DNA from: Psococerastis gibbosa
Lineage: Eukaryota > Arthropoda > Insecta > Psocodea > Psocidae
Assembly (NCBI GenBank): GCA_963971405.1
Contig: OZ020484.1
Span: 16,988,001-17,052,000, forward strand
Length of the DNA stretch: 64,000 nt
Direction of reading: 5' to 3'
The notes under the pieces were generated by a model. The model was given only the letters and a program-made list of their open reading frames with translations. It was not told the origin of the DNA and did no database searches. Numbering within the stretch: position 1 is the stretch's first letter; each line of letters opens with the position of its first letter. The position numbers were made by a program, and so were the translations under genes. Positions 37,817 through 51,200 of this stretch are shown piece by piece.

Positions 37817-37832
37817 GGTTGCAATAGCAAAC
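37817..37832. promoter_or_regulatory. X-box-like (RFX) motif, speculative
   Basis: GGTTGCAATAGCAAAC resembles the split palindrome bound by RFX factors that drive ciliary genes. CDKL1/4 kinases are ciliary in other animals. It lies 2 kb upstream of the first known CDKL exon and does not fit the consensus exactly. Confidence 0.2.
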
Positions 37833-38084
37833 ACTTGATTGATACAAGACCAAGCTTTTCACCACAAACCCACTAATGAGTAATGAGCGACGCGAGGGGA
37901 GCTTCCGTGCACGGCTGTTGATTTTGCTCTTATCAATTGGGTTAGGCTCATTATAACTTCGTTATTTCATCGTACAGAAAATAATTTACTTAAGGGCTAA
38001 GGCAGAGATTTCCAATATCTTTGTTAACAGTTAGGGTGGACGAGTCATTAAGGCGAAATTAATGAATTAACAATCAATCGAAAA

Positions 38085-38970
38085 TACAACCTTCGTCATA
38101 AATAATATTATAAGGAATACTTGATATTAGTCGATAGAGGACATGATGAAGTATAACTAGCAATGTAAACTTCCAATAGAATACATATGGACACTCCAGA
38201 AATAAATTTTGCTTCATCCGTTTGAGGCATAATAGTTCGCACGCTTTTACTGAATCCTCTTTTAGCTTAAAAAGACCAAAATTTTTTTCCTTTGTCAATT
38301 TTATCATGTGAAGTGTTGTGAACATAAGATTTATAAAAAAATGCCAGAGTAAAATAAATTTCTCAAGAGTCAAGGAAGAAGATCAAGCAGCTACTTCTAC
38401 CACATTCAACAGTCCAGTCAATTAATAGGCTGTACCGTAAAAACGGTAGTAGTAGTAGTCCCAAACGAAAACAATCATTTCCCAGAGGGATCCCAGGCAC
38501 CTTAAGTCCTTAACTCTTCTGCACAGACGAGTAACGTTGAGGAAAATCACTAAAAGGTGTGGGAGGCTGGAAGGAAAGGTGTCTCTATATGAGAACATGC
38601 TGAAGGGTCATGAAAAATTAATTACTAATGCATTCTCATGTCATTTCGCTGGCCTGGTAAACTTCAGACTGAATCCTGATGACTTTAGGTCTTTGATTGT
38701 CCACATATCGTGACTCATCGGACCTAATGACACGTTTCCATCGGTTTTTGGGCCATTTTGTGAAGTTTCTAGCCTATTCTTGATGAAACATAATTTATTT
38801 CTGGAGTGTTCATATATACCAATGTATATATTTTATTGCTAGTTATATTTCATCACGTCCTCTATCGACGGATAGCAAGTATTCCTTATGTAGATTACTA
38901 TTAATTTGTTTAAAAAGAGGAGTTGGAAATGTTTGAGGAGTGCGAACTATTCTGCCTTTGGGTTGTAATG
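38085..38970 (-). mobile_element. Degenerate Tc1/mariner-type transposon
   Basis: On the minus strand about 38635-38755 encodes WKRVIRSDESRYVDNQRPK, matching the Tc1-family DDE motif around its second Asp (W-x-x-V-x-x-SDES), followed by a stop. Sequences with ATTTATTTCTGGAGTG, TGCTAGTTATA and CCTCTATCGAC occur on both sides (38085-38215 and 38775-38905) in opposite orientation, as terminal inverted repeats would. A second pair (GTGCGAACTATT) lies on the same side of both arms, so the right end is rearranged. The element is dead. Confidence 0.65.
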
Positions 38971-39278
38971 TTATTGGTTATTCCGGTAGGCTGCCTGCAT
39001 ATTCAAATAAAAATAACATAAAAAATATCTATTTTGAAGAGGTTTACTTTAAATCAGCATCAATCAGTTCCATTTAAACGGGTGTGATTTGCGAGCCATT
39101 TTCACTCATATCAATATAAAATAAGAAGCTTTAGGAACCAACTAGATGCCGGAGGTTACAATGCTTAAATGGGAATTAATTTACGCCCTTACAGAACTGA
39201 TAGCGCAATTAAGGTAGGTAGGCAGGCTCGAGCGTATATTAACAGAATCTCTTTTTTCTCGCAATATAAAAATTGGCA

Positions 39279-42200
39279 TTAGTTAAGACTCTGGGCAGGC
39301 TGATGTTGAATATTGGGTTCTCCGGCGGGGCTGTCACTCTTGGGCGGTGTTGGGTCACCTCCCTTTATCGTGAATGTCACGTAGTAGCGTTTACTTCTAT
39401 CAAGGCGGTCAGTTGGCAGTGATATGACCTAGAAATAGAAAGGAAGTAAACGGGAGATAAAGAAAAAAAATGTCAAAATACAACTTGCCCAGGCGGGGAC
39501 TCTTTAAAGACATGCGTCAGCAATTTAGCCAACAAGTTTTTTTTGTAAACAAAATAAATGATGCAGCGCTTGCAGGCGTCGCACAAATACAAATGATAAG
39601 TTATCCGGATATATTCTGTACATAGTGCTAATGTGACGTCAGTATCTGTCACAGTAGGTTTTTTCCGGGTCGGTTTGCAAACCTTGGCAAGGTCTGCAAA
39701 CATGATCTGGCTTGTGCATTTTGTCGCATCACTTCGGGTGTCGGTTGATGCATGTAGAACTTCAGGCTGTGTACCGTAGATGTCTAGGCCGCTTATGCTT
39801 ATACATGGGCGAGACCGGCTTCTTACGGTGTACAGTCTGATTAATCTCTAACGGTCATCCGGAGGTGATAAAAAGGCAGCGACTGACAGTTACTGCGTCC
39901 AGTCTCATCCAACTTTTACCGTAAACGTTCTTTTATTTTTGACATATTATGTATTTGATTCTTGACTCGCCAAAGTCACTTATTTAGAAGTAGCCTACTC
40001 CAAATTGTGAAAGTGTATAAAGTGATTATCTGAAATAAGTGTGAGTGAACTCCAATAATGAACTGCATGTAAACGTCGTAATGGGGTGGTGAGCGAGGGC
40101 TCCCCCCCCAATCATGCTGATCCAGTACTCAGAGCTGAGCGCATCGGGCCATTGCCCCTCGCGCCCCTTTCGACGGTTACCAGGGACCTCTACACTGTCA
40201 ATCCAGCCGAGTTACCAAACTGGCACAAGTGCGTGATATCCCACTTATAGAGTAAGTCCGCTATATGTGAATAATATAATGTACAACCATGTTTACCTAC
40301 GATATTTCTTATTAATTAGCAGAATGACCTACCCGTAGCTAGTCGGATGCTTGAGGAGATTTTAGAGTCAGTTCAAGAGAAATCTCCACAAGAAAAATGG
40401 CGCCCAACGTAAATTTTTTTTTTTTTTTTAACTTGATTAATGGTTTTTGATAGATAATGTTTCTGTGTTGCAGTTTTATTTTTCTCTTGCATTTTGCCAC
40501 TTACGGCTAATTCGGATTGTTCGCAATGTAACGTAATGATATTGTTCCTTGAATTTTTAATTGCACATGGTTTGCGGTCATATTTGTATAAGATAGTACT
40601 TTGCCATACGGTATGTTGTTCATAAGATGCCTTGCACTAGGTTCATATTGTACAGTTTTTTTGGTGAGCTCTTTATTCACGTAACGCGTACGTAATTATT
40701 TCTCCCAAATTTGATACATGCACATCTGGCGTGGGTCGATTGGTCACTGGCTAAAGTGCGACTTGAATGAATTTTCACTTGTTTCGGTGATGGAGAATGC
40801 TGTTAGTGGATGGTTTCTTATATTGGGATCTGCTGCAGTTTGGTGTCTTCTTAGGTAATCTGGTGTAACTCTTAATTGAAATTTTTCCTAAGGTGTCGGG
40901 AGTGCCTATGCGAGCCATGGGTTTGGGCTTGTCTTATTAGGTTGCCTCCTGTCAACTGCTACATGTGTGAGCAGGTTCGTTTTTGTCAGCTGTTAGTGCA
41001 GTAACGTGTATACTTTACTGAGAAACTAGGCGTAATTTTTTTCTTTTGTTTTATTTTTCTCTCTAATTGGGTAAGTTTTTCATGTACGTTAATTTCTGCC
41101 AGTATATTGTCGTGGGCATTGCCAGCCGACAATTGGCTACTGAGATTATTGTATATCTAGATTCTACTTCCTGATTGACTCTTGCCTACTATGAGAATTA
41201 ATGTGTGGTTTGTTTTTTTTTCATTACACGTACACGTACCCTTTTACACCGTTAATTTGCTCTAGGCGGAGTGTTGGGTTAGAATGTTAAACTGAGGCCC
41301 ATAGGGGGGTTAGGTAGAGTTACATAGGTTACCTACATACTGTATACGTACAGGTTGGCGTGGTTTAGGTTGAGTGTTTTATATAGGTTGGTGTTTGGAT
41401 GGACTGGTTACTGTTTTGGGGTTAGGGCGAGTGCCCGCCTTACCTATTTTATGAAAATTGTAGCCTTGGCTCATGTGACATTTTTAAATTCTTGACTGGT
41501 CGTTCTTCTCTTTGGGTTGTTTCAATATGCTTGGTAACCTATTTGGTTGTGTAGATGACAAGAGTTCGGTTTCCTTTTTGTTTACAGGTTCCCTAGAAGT
41601 ATGTTTGTATCTGGTTAAAGTTCCCCTGGGGACCCCAGATTGTGAATGGTGCCCCCTCTTGCTTCCTCGGTGGTTGAGCCGGGCAGTTTTGACCTGTTGT
41701 ATCACACCTTGGGTATGTTTGTAGCGGGTTCGCCTGAACTTTCAGTGAGATACCTCCTCTAGTTTTGGTTCCATTGGTTGTCGAGCCTGGCAGTTTTGGC
41801 CTGTTGTATCACGCCATGGACGACTAGTAGCAGGCTCGTCTGATTTGTCAGTGACGCTGTTTGAGATGTTGGTACTGATGGAACTCTGGTTTTCCTGTTC
41901 AACTTGTATGTTTGCTTGTGTGAATGAGTCTTGTGGTTCTCTGAAATGTATGTCATTGGTTTCCTTTTTATTTATTTATATCTCTTGTCACCTCAGAACC
42001 CGACTCTGTATTTTTCTTGGTATCGTATACCCGATTGCTCCTTAATGATTGAATTGTAACATGTACCCTAATCTGTGTCTGACTTGCAGAACTGTTTATT
42101 ATTTTTTGGTCTTCTTTCTCTCTCCTTTCGCTTTTTTTTGGGGGGGGGGGGATATTCTGTGACGTCAGTATCTGTCACAGTAGGTTTTTTCCGGGTCGGT

Positions 42201-45200
42201 TTGCAAACCTTGGCAAGGTCTGCAAACATGATCTGGCTTGTGCATTTTGTCGCATCACTTCGGGTGTCGGTTGATGCATGTAGAACTTCAGGCTGTGTAC
42301 CGTAGATGTCTAGGCCGCTTATGCTTATACATGGGCGAGACCGGCTTCTTACGGTGTACAGTCTGATTAATCTCTAACGGTCATCCGGAGGTGATAAAAA
42401 GGCAGCGACTGACAGTTACTGCGTCCAGTCTCATCCAACTTTTACCGTAAACGTTCTTTTATTTTTGACATATTATGTATTTGATTCTTGACTCGCCAAA
42501 GTCACTTATTTAGAAGTAGCCTACTCCAAATTGTGAAAGTGTATAAAGTGATTATCTGAAATAAGTGTGAGTGAACTCCAATAATGAACTGCATGTAAAC
42601 GTCGTAATGGGGTGGTGAGCGAGGGCTCCCCCCCCCAATCATGCTGATCCAGTACTCAGAGCTGAGCGCATCGGGCCATTGCCCCTCGCGCCCCTTTCGA
42701 CGGTTACCAGGGACCTCTACACTGTCAATCCAGCCGAGTTACCAAACTGGCACAAGTGCGTGATATCCCACTTATAGAGTAAGTCCGCTATATGTGAATA
42801 ATATAATGTACAACCATGTTTACCTACGATATTTCTTATTAATTAGCAGAATGACCTACCCGTAGCTAGTCGGATGCTTGAGGAGATTTTAGAGTCAGTT
42901 CAAGAGAAATCTCCACACTAAATAAACCTAACATTCACTCATTCAATTGTATGCGATAAATAGTTATTTTTAAATCAAAAAATAAAAATAAATACAATGT
43001 TGTAAGTAAATTGTCTTGTCATGGCGGCTGTTAAATATACATATAAATAGCTTATAATAATTAGACTAATTAACATATATATATATGATAAACATTGGTG
43101 TTGTTGAGGAGAATGAGTTCTTTAAATAATATAATAGTAGAGTAAAAAACTAAAAGTTTCGGTCGTAACTAAATGCAAAAAAGGGAAACAATACTTTTTG
43201 AAAGTGTTGCAGAATTAGCCACGAATAGGTAACCATTGTCACGTATAATGATAGTCGATTGCGAAGTTTTATCTTGTTTACTGGCAATCCATATTAGTTT
43301 TCAGAATACACCCTTAACTCGTATAGTGGGACAAGAATTTAAAATTTGGTACATACTGTATAAATCCAATAATGAAGCAAATTTTGATGGGATTGGCTGT
43401 AGGATCAATTCTGAGAATAGGTTAAGGAGCAGGCTCTTATTATAAAATATGTTAACGCTGGTCACCTGTTTATCGCGACCGTGCACAAGTTCTAGGGTGA
43501 CAGGGCGGTCGGCCGCACGACCTCGCCTGCTGGACGGACGACTGTTTGTGGAAGGCTCAATGAAAGGCAGAAACCCAGTCCTTTTCTCTTTTGGCATTGT
43601 GTGATGGTTCAGCTTCGTTACTGCAAATATAATTAAACGTGTTGACCTCATTTAGTAATACTCGCAGTACAGGCACCAAGGATTCTTCGAAGGATGGGTT
43701 CCCAAATGAAATAAAAATAAATCAGCTTCGGTGGCAAGGTGATAGCGTGCTTGTACTTGTGCGAGAGTCTGATCGGAGACGGAGATGACACTACCTACTT
43801 AGTGAGGCGACTGAATAGGCCAATCGGATCCATTCATTAAATTGCTGCGATTAACCTAAAAAACCGTATTTTCCTACGTATACATATTCGCCCACATGGA
43901 AAATAAAGACAATTTTCTTTCTTTTCTTTTATACGATTTTCAGATCAAAATCCCTAGGCTGTGGAAACACCCTCAAATGAATTTACCATGAAAGGTACAT
44001 AATATAAAACAGAAAGTGTAAATTTGTAGGGGACTTTAACATAGCCTATTCCAAAAATTGTAGTGAAATCCCCCCTCCCCCCCCCCAAACAAAAAAAAAA
44101 AATGAAAAAACTGAAATAATTGACCCAAGTTGAATCATTTCGCAAACTGGCTGGCGGCTGCACTTCGGGTTAACATAAGAGAACTCACTGTATGCTGCAC
44201 AAGGAACGCCGGTGTAAGCATGGGCCGCATGATGGCATCTGTGCGTTCCTCTCGTGCATAGAATTGGATTATCTAGGGCGTCGTCGAGTAGCTCAACACG
44301 TGTTCTTTTTAATATAGTCGAAAGGGTTTCAATGTCGTCATTGGGTTTCAACTGAGGAATGACAATCTGAGCTCCAGCTTGCAGAGTGTGCAGTTGATCT
44401 GAAGTATCAAATTAAATTAAGTTAAATATTTTTCCCCTTTTTTAGGATAACTACGTCAGCCAATTCAATGATAATAATAAAAATAATAACAACATAAGAG
44501 TCACTTAAATTGTAAGTATTAGTCGTCGGATCGGGTCTTAATGTACTCAACTTACCGTAAAGGAACCGTTCGAACTGCTTAAATGAATAGAGGCCGCTAT
44601 ACTGCTGTAATCCAGCTATCTGGCACGCGTGTTGATACTCGTCGACAAGGCGTTTCACCAATATCTGTTCATTAGCTCGACCAGCTCTAATTTGCAATCG
44701 CTTAAGCTCCAATAACTGATAAAATATTTTCCGCTCTAAATGATATTTGCGAATAGTATTTTGTACAGCTCTAGTTACTGATACCGGTGCCACAGGCTGC
44801 TCGCTATTCCTGCCTTTACGACATAGTCGAGGCACACGTCGCCTTGGGCTTGCTGTCGGCGTCCGCCGCTCATGACGAGGTGATGGTTCTATTCCTGAGT
44901 CAGGCAGAACTGACGAGTCCTCATGCCTAGTTGACCCACCCGAATCATCCCCTAAACTGGCAGATCGGCCCTCAGTGTCATCTAAGGCAACTTCTTTAAT
45001 AACAGTGTCCACATCAGCCATTCTCAGAGCTTCTTCTTCTCTTTCCTCACTCTCACTCCTCATAAATAAGCTACTACGCCTCCGGCGCTCAAAAGACAGG
45101 CTTTCGCCTTCAGACTTTCTTCTGCCTTTTCTACGTAATTCCGAAACCATTTCATCCATTTCTCCCCTGCCAATAACCTCGCCGAACCCCACCGACTGCC

Positions 45201-48200
45201 TTCTACCGCCTATTTTTATTGACATTTCTTCCCCGACGCCTGAAATTTCGGATCTTCGACTATTCAAGTCTACGTCCTCAGCAACGATACCAATTAGTCC
45301 TTTTTCACCTCCTATAGAGCGTTTTCGGGCAGTAGAAACTCTAGTAGGCGAAGTCGCAGGGCTGTCTTCTGAAGTTACTTTCTCAGCGTCACCCTCTTCT
45401 GCATCTTTAGTAGTATGAGTTAGTGTAATGACATTCGGCGTGTCTTTAGGGAGTGTAATCTCTTCTCCAGCAACAATATCAGTTGATTCAGAAGAAGCTT
45501 CTCCACTGATGTTTTGGTCTTGCGTATTTTTTATTCCCATCTCTTCGTCAGTTTCAATAGCCGACCGATGAACGCTTGCTTTCACTTCGATAGTTGTGTG
45601 GAGTGGTGCGGTCATTTTATTGATTTCTTCGAGGGATGAATCAGAAGGAACGGGTGGTGGCATTTCGAGCATAGGGACTGAATAATGATCCAACAGTGCA
45701 GGAGATGGTGTTGTCACTTTCTCCTCATGGACTTGTGTCTTACTTTCTGTACTTTTAACGTTTTCTTGATCCATCGCTTCTTCTTCTTGGTCAGAGTTAT
45801 GGTGTTCCGAACGTGGACTGCTTTCTGAGGATGTAGATTTTTTCGACTTGAGTTCGGAAGCGACATCATTACCAGACGTAACGGGAGCTTGTTCTTTTCC
45901 ATTTTCTCCGTCGCTGGTTTTCGAAAGTATGTTTTCATTATTTTTGACAATACTGTGACTATTGGTTTTTATTGCAGGGTCCGAATTGATATCGGTATTA
46001 GGTTGTTGGGTACCAAATGGAGGGGGGACTTCATCATCTCCCTTATTGTTACTGACACTTTGGCTCTTCTTAAGGGCAGGATTTAAGGCTTCTAAGGCGT
46101 CGTTACTATCAAGTTTTTGTTTTTCTTTATTTGTCAAATCGTCTATATTACCTTTACCATTATTAGTAACATTATTGCCACCATTTTTGGTTCCTTTGGA
46201 CTTTTTCGACTTTGTAGATGTGTCTTTTCTGGCACTTACTTTGGACGTTTTTGACTCAGCTGGTTTAACCTCAGGTTCTCGCTTAATACTTCTACTTCTG
46301 TGTTCAATTTTTTCTTTGAGTTTTCTGTTTCTAACTGCGGGTGAATCATCTTCACTCAAGTCTGCTGACTCCCTTTGCACTTCAAAAGCATCACTTTCTT
46401 GTGTAGATTCTTCGCTTTCTCCATTACGTTTGCTATGCTTCATGCTTACATGATCATTACTGCGCTTTCTAGGCTTCTTGTCTGCTTCATCACTGGTACG
46501 GCGTCGGCTCAGTTTCCGATGGGGTCGGGTATTGGAATCATGACAAGCATCGTCATCATTGCTGAATTCTTCTGCAGCACTATCTCCCCTGCGCCTTTCG
46601 CTTCTTCTTCTTCTGCGCCTTCTCCTATGCCTACATTCTTGGTCGCTACTCTCAATTTCGTAGTGATGATGGCAGATAGGAACATCTATTCTCTCAATAT
46701 GCTGAATGGCGGAATCATTCTCTCCTAGTCGTATCTGAAAACAATGATTTTCATTAAATTCAAGACGTCTATATCTTGTTATGACGGGGTTTAAACAACA
46801 ATTAATTATTGTAATATATTCATTTTATTTAGAAGTTACGGTAAAAGTCAAGAAAAAGTTCTAAACGGCTTTACATTTATTTATTTTCAGATTTATATTA
46901 AAATACTACGAAATCGTGAAAAACCTCTTAGTTTTTACTCCAAATGGAATTGAACAAATTTTTGTTCAAATTTCAATACAGAAGATGCGGCTATGGACAA
47001 ATCTAAGCCAGCCAACTACAAGAGCTCTTGAAAAAGTCCATAAAAAAGTAACTGCTCTAAAAATTGCGACATTTTTTGTTATTTTTCAAGGTATCCCGAA
47101 ATCGATCGATTGACAAGGAAAGTTCATTTTCAGTTTAAGAAAGTTTTCTGAAAACGCCTATTTCGGATAGCATATTAAGTAGGTAGGTATCTACTTACTT
47201 GCATTTGACTATCAAAAACATGTGGACTGGCAGTGTAAGTTACATGGGCTGGCAATCTGTGCAATGTGCTTCGCTCTGTGTTGAGCTCATCCAGTGGCAT
47301 TTCACGGCTGCAACAAAGACAACCAATGGTCATTTATTATCTCTGCTTGGAAATCAAATCAAGTGTGAATTTTACCAGCCAAAACAAGATAGAAGCAAAT
47401 AAAATTGGTGTAGCTCACAAGCACCCTTAAAAAATAGTTCAAATTCAATACCAGGGGTCTTAGGGTCCTTCTGACTACCCAGGTCAGTCTCCAAGGACTC
47501 TACTGGAATAGGGACAGACTGCTATAAGCATTTTTTAAGTCAATATTTAAAGGCCCCTTATGAGGAAGGCTCACCATATTTAGAGGGAGCTTCCGTATTA
47601 AAGAGCCCAGTTGGTCTTTTAGTTCTTGCCTCTATACTAGGGCTCTAGACAGGTATTGTCAACCGCCATATTGTATCCATTATCAGTCTGGTGTATAAGC
47701 CAAGCATAGAAATACATTAACTGGAGCAGCGGAAGCCATAATATGCCTTACGAGGCAACCGTTAACCATAAGCCAACTATCAGAGATAAGTACCAACGCA
47801 AAAAATATCGAAGTCTTACACATTGCAGCATAGCAGAACGGATACCTGGACCCGGTCGAAAACTCTGTACTTAGCTTGTGCAGGCTACACTTATCACCAA
47901 ATTGCGTATTAATCTTGTGCAGGCTACACTAGCAGCCATATTGATAACGGTCTCCAGCCACAGGATGAAGCCAAGCATTGGGTGTTTACCTATTTATTTT
48001 TAGAATTTTATCGTTTAATTATAATTATTTAAAAAACGTGCTACCAATTAGGGAAGTGTTTAATAAAAAAAAATACTAAAACGTGTATTCGTTTTTTTCA
48101 ATCTTTAACTTTTCTTACAATAGGCTACTTACCATAAGTTATATGAAATATGGGATACAACATGGCGGATGACAATACCCGGGTATATAGTGCCTTACCT

Positions 48201-51200
48201 ACTCTATACTTCTTATTTCGACTACCAGCATGCCGCTGCTATTGTATTCATGAACCTCACGATTACGACGGAGTGGCAACTGATGTGCATGAATAGCGAG
48301 TCCCGTAAACTATACTGATGAAAGGGTTAAGATTGCTAGGGATGGAAAGAGGGGACGGCATGACACCCTATGGTCTCACAAAAGCTCTGACTGACGTCCG
48401 CTCAAGTATACTGATTTGAATATAACGACCTTACTTTGGAGCGGACCCTTTCAAAGCAGCTGCTGCGTCGGACAGTTTGGACCGCGGAACACCTCCGTGC
48501 AGCTGTAAGAATTTCGCGCAGCTGCGATGCCCGCGATGTAATGATGCATCCAATGGTGTCATCATGGCACCTTTATTGCTGCGTAAAACAGGATTTACCA
48601 TTGAACCGGCATCTAAGAGGATCTGAAACCGTTAGAAATTAAATTTGCAAATATTTATTTCGTACACAGCCGAGAAAATTAAAGAAAAGAAAAATAAAAG
48701 AAAATTGTTTACTGGTATGCTCATTATGGCATTCTACAACACAACGTCAGACCCCTAACAAAACCTCATGTGAGTGTCACTATCCTACTTTTTAGGGAGA
48801 TTCATCTACCTATTGAGATGGCGACCAATGTTCGGCTTTCGGAAAATTTCTTCACAACTTTTCATTTCATGACCCCCTGAGCCTAAAACCACCCTCCGTT
48901 CAAAATGTTATACATATATATATGTATGTATATCGATTTTAGGAAACGCTCTAACTTCCGTAAATATTATGCGATTTTGATGAAACTTGGCACAAAAATT
49001 GATCATACGATTGTCTTGATCGAGTTTGTTAACCAGCTAGATCCACTGTTTAGTTACAAGATGGCGGCCGATTGAAACCTTGTATAATTCATATCTCAAT
49101 TAACATTGGTCGCAGAGGAATGAATTAAAATCTGACTGAAAGTCCGTATTATTATCTACGATAATGGTAATCATCACTTTTTACGACAAATCAACCATTT
49201 TAAGATGGCATCCAGTCAAAGTTAAAATAATTTGATAAATAAAAGTTCATAGTCTGCATTGTGGAACACAAGTGTTTTGTGTGTTGATGTTGTGTCGGAA
49301 AAATAATGTGGTATTTTTTATTTGTTATTATTGTACATATTATTATATATTATATAGCGTAGAGGAAACGCAGGGTCTGCGCAGTCTCCCTACTCCTGGT
49401 CGGCCAGAGCCGAAAGGGGTTTTTTCAATGGCAGAGGTCAGTTTTTGTAAAAACTAAATAAGTTGCTTCCCTTCACTCAAATCTAATTTAAATCTAATCA
49501 AATTTATACAAAAGTTATTAGCGTTTTCTCTATCACCTGACCATCATGAAAGACAACAATACCGGTAATGCTCTATCACTTTAAACTGATCATAAATAAT
49601 TGAGTTTCTACACCCAATTTTAGAGATCTACAATTGATTTTTATTACTGCTTGACATATTTATAGTACTATTCCTATACTAATGAGCCACAACGTAAAAT
49701 CAGGGTTTGCGGCCAAACTCATCTCCTTTTCCAGAGATTTCACATATTCTTCTAAATGCTTCTTTGTTCAATTTTTCAAGTTCTTGTGTATACGTGTAAC
49801 TTACGTATGTATGTGAAGTCTAATAAAATACCGCGATGCTATAACTGAGAAATTTGGCCCTGTTGCAATTACGGATTCCATTGTAATATCCATAAGAACA
49901 TATCGCTCATGCACGAGAAAAGTGACACATTTCTAAATATTGACTATTGAGATAATTCAAATTTTAGTTCTGACCATTTTTTTTAGTTTTTACTTGTAGT
50001 ACTATCGAGGCACTTAATACTTTTGAGATGTGACAGTTTACTTGAAAGAGAAGTGTAATTACCACGTCAACGCCTGGAGCACATTCCGAATTATGTCAGT
50101 ATTGCCAAACCCGACGTAGACAAACTTGACAATGGATCAGTGACAAAACGCAATCTTATGGAAACAAATTAACCTAGATATGTGATATATAAAATTCGCT
50201 ATATTTTCCTCGACAATTTTGTATAAATAACTCAATTTTGCAATTTTTTGAAATGTGTCGCTTTTCTCGTGCATGAGCGATATTGTATAATACATCAGCT
50301 TAGTTTCAAAATGTGTGAAATCTCAAGAAAATTCCGAGGTTAACTTATTGCACTGGACTAACATTGCTACACTCATAAAAAAGTGAAGTGTGTGTAAAAT
50401 GTACATACTTTTACCATATCAATGTTGTTGTTGATGGCAGCGACATGAATAGGGCATTTACCATCATTGTTTGCAACGTTAACAGCTTCTGGTCTCTGAT
50501 TTAGAAGCCATGAGACCAATTCACGTCGTCCTGACGCAACAGCTTCATGTAGAGTAAGATCTCCCTTGACATTCCGCAGCCATAGGTTCGCACCTCCTGC
50601 TAAAAGAAGACGCAATGTTTCCAACTGTCCTTTGGCAGCACCACAATGAGCAGGTCTGCAAAAGAAGGTACATCATTCACGCGCATACCATATGCTGTGG
50701 GTAGTTAAAGAAAGAATATAATATTATGATATAAACTACGAGATATTGGGGCATCAATTAAGTACTACACAATAAAGATAAAGTACTCATTCAAGTAGAT
50801 TTCACTAAATCAAATTTTCTAAATTTTTTTATGACGTCAAAGTGAGTGAGTAAGTAAGCCTTGTAAGTATACGTACGTGCGGCCTTTGCGATCCTGGCGG
50901 TTTGGCTCAGCTCCGAGATTGAGCAAGAGTTGTGTGGCGTCAGCATGGCCCAAAGTCGTCGCGTAGAAGAGGGCAGTGCAGCCATTGACATCAATGGTGT
51001 CCACATAAGCTCCACAAAGAGCTACTAATGTTTCTAAACAGTCTGTATGGCCGCGAGAAGCAGCGCAATGGAGTGCTGTAATAGTAAATAAAGCTTTCAG
51101 AGAACTTGTCATATAGGACTATATTGAAGTTTGAAGTTTTGAATTTTTTCTATTGACAGTTACCCTTCAATGAAAGATAAGCGTCGCGTCTTATGCTGAA

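Larger units (their letters stand above)
35778..39278. other. Intergenic region, CDKL (-) / ankyrin gene (-)
   Basis: The CDKL promoter and any 5' UTR exon should lie here. A 93-codon plus-strand ORF (36192-36473) with one hydrophobic segment is not convincing. A GC-richer patch at 37680-37870 has an X-box-like motif. A Tc1-like relic fills 38085-38970. The remainder is unassigned AT-rich DNA. Confidence 0.5.

Noticed and set aside
44975-45418. 147-codon plus-strand ORF
   Set aside because: It is the antisense shadow of the large ankyrin-gene exon; Ser/Leu-rich composition mirrors the Glu/Lys/Ser codons on the other strand.
45962-46453. 163-codon plus-strand hydrophobic ORF
   Set aside because: It is antisense to the same low-complexity exon, so not an independent gene.
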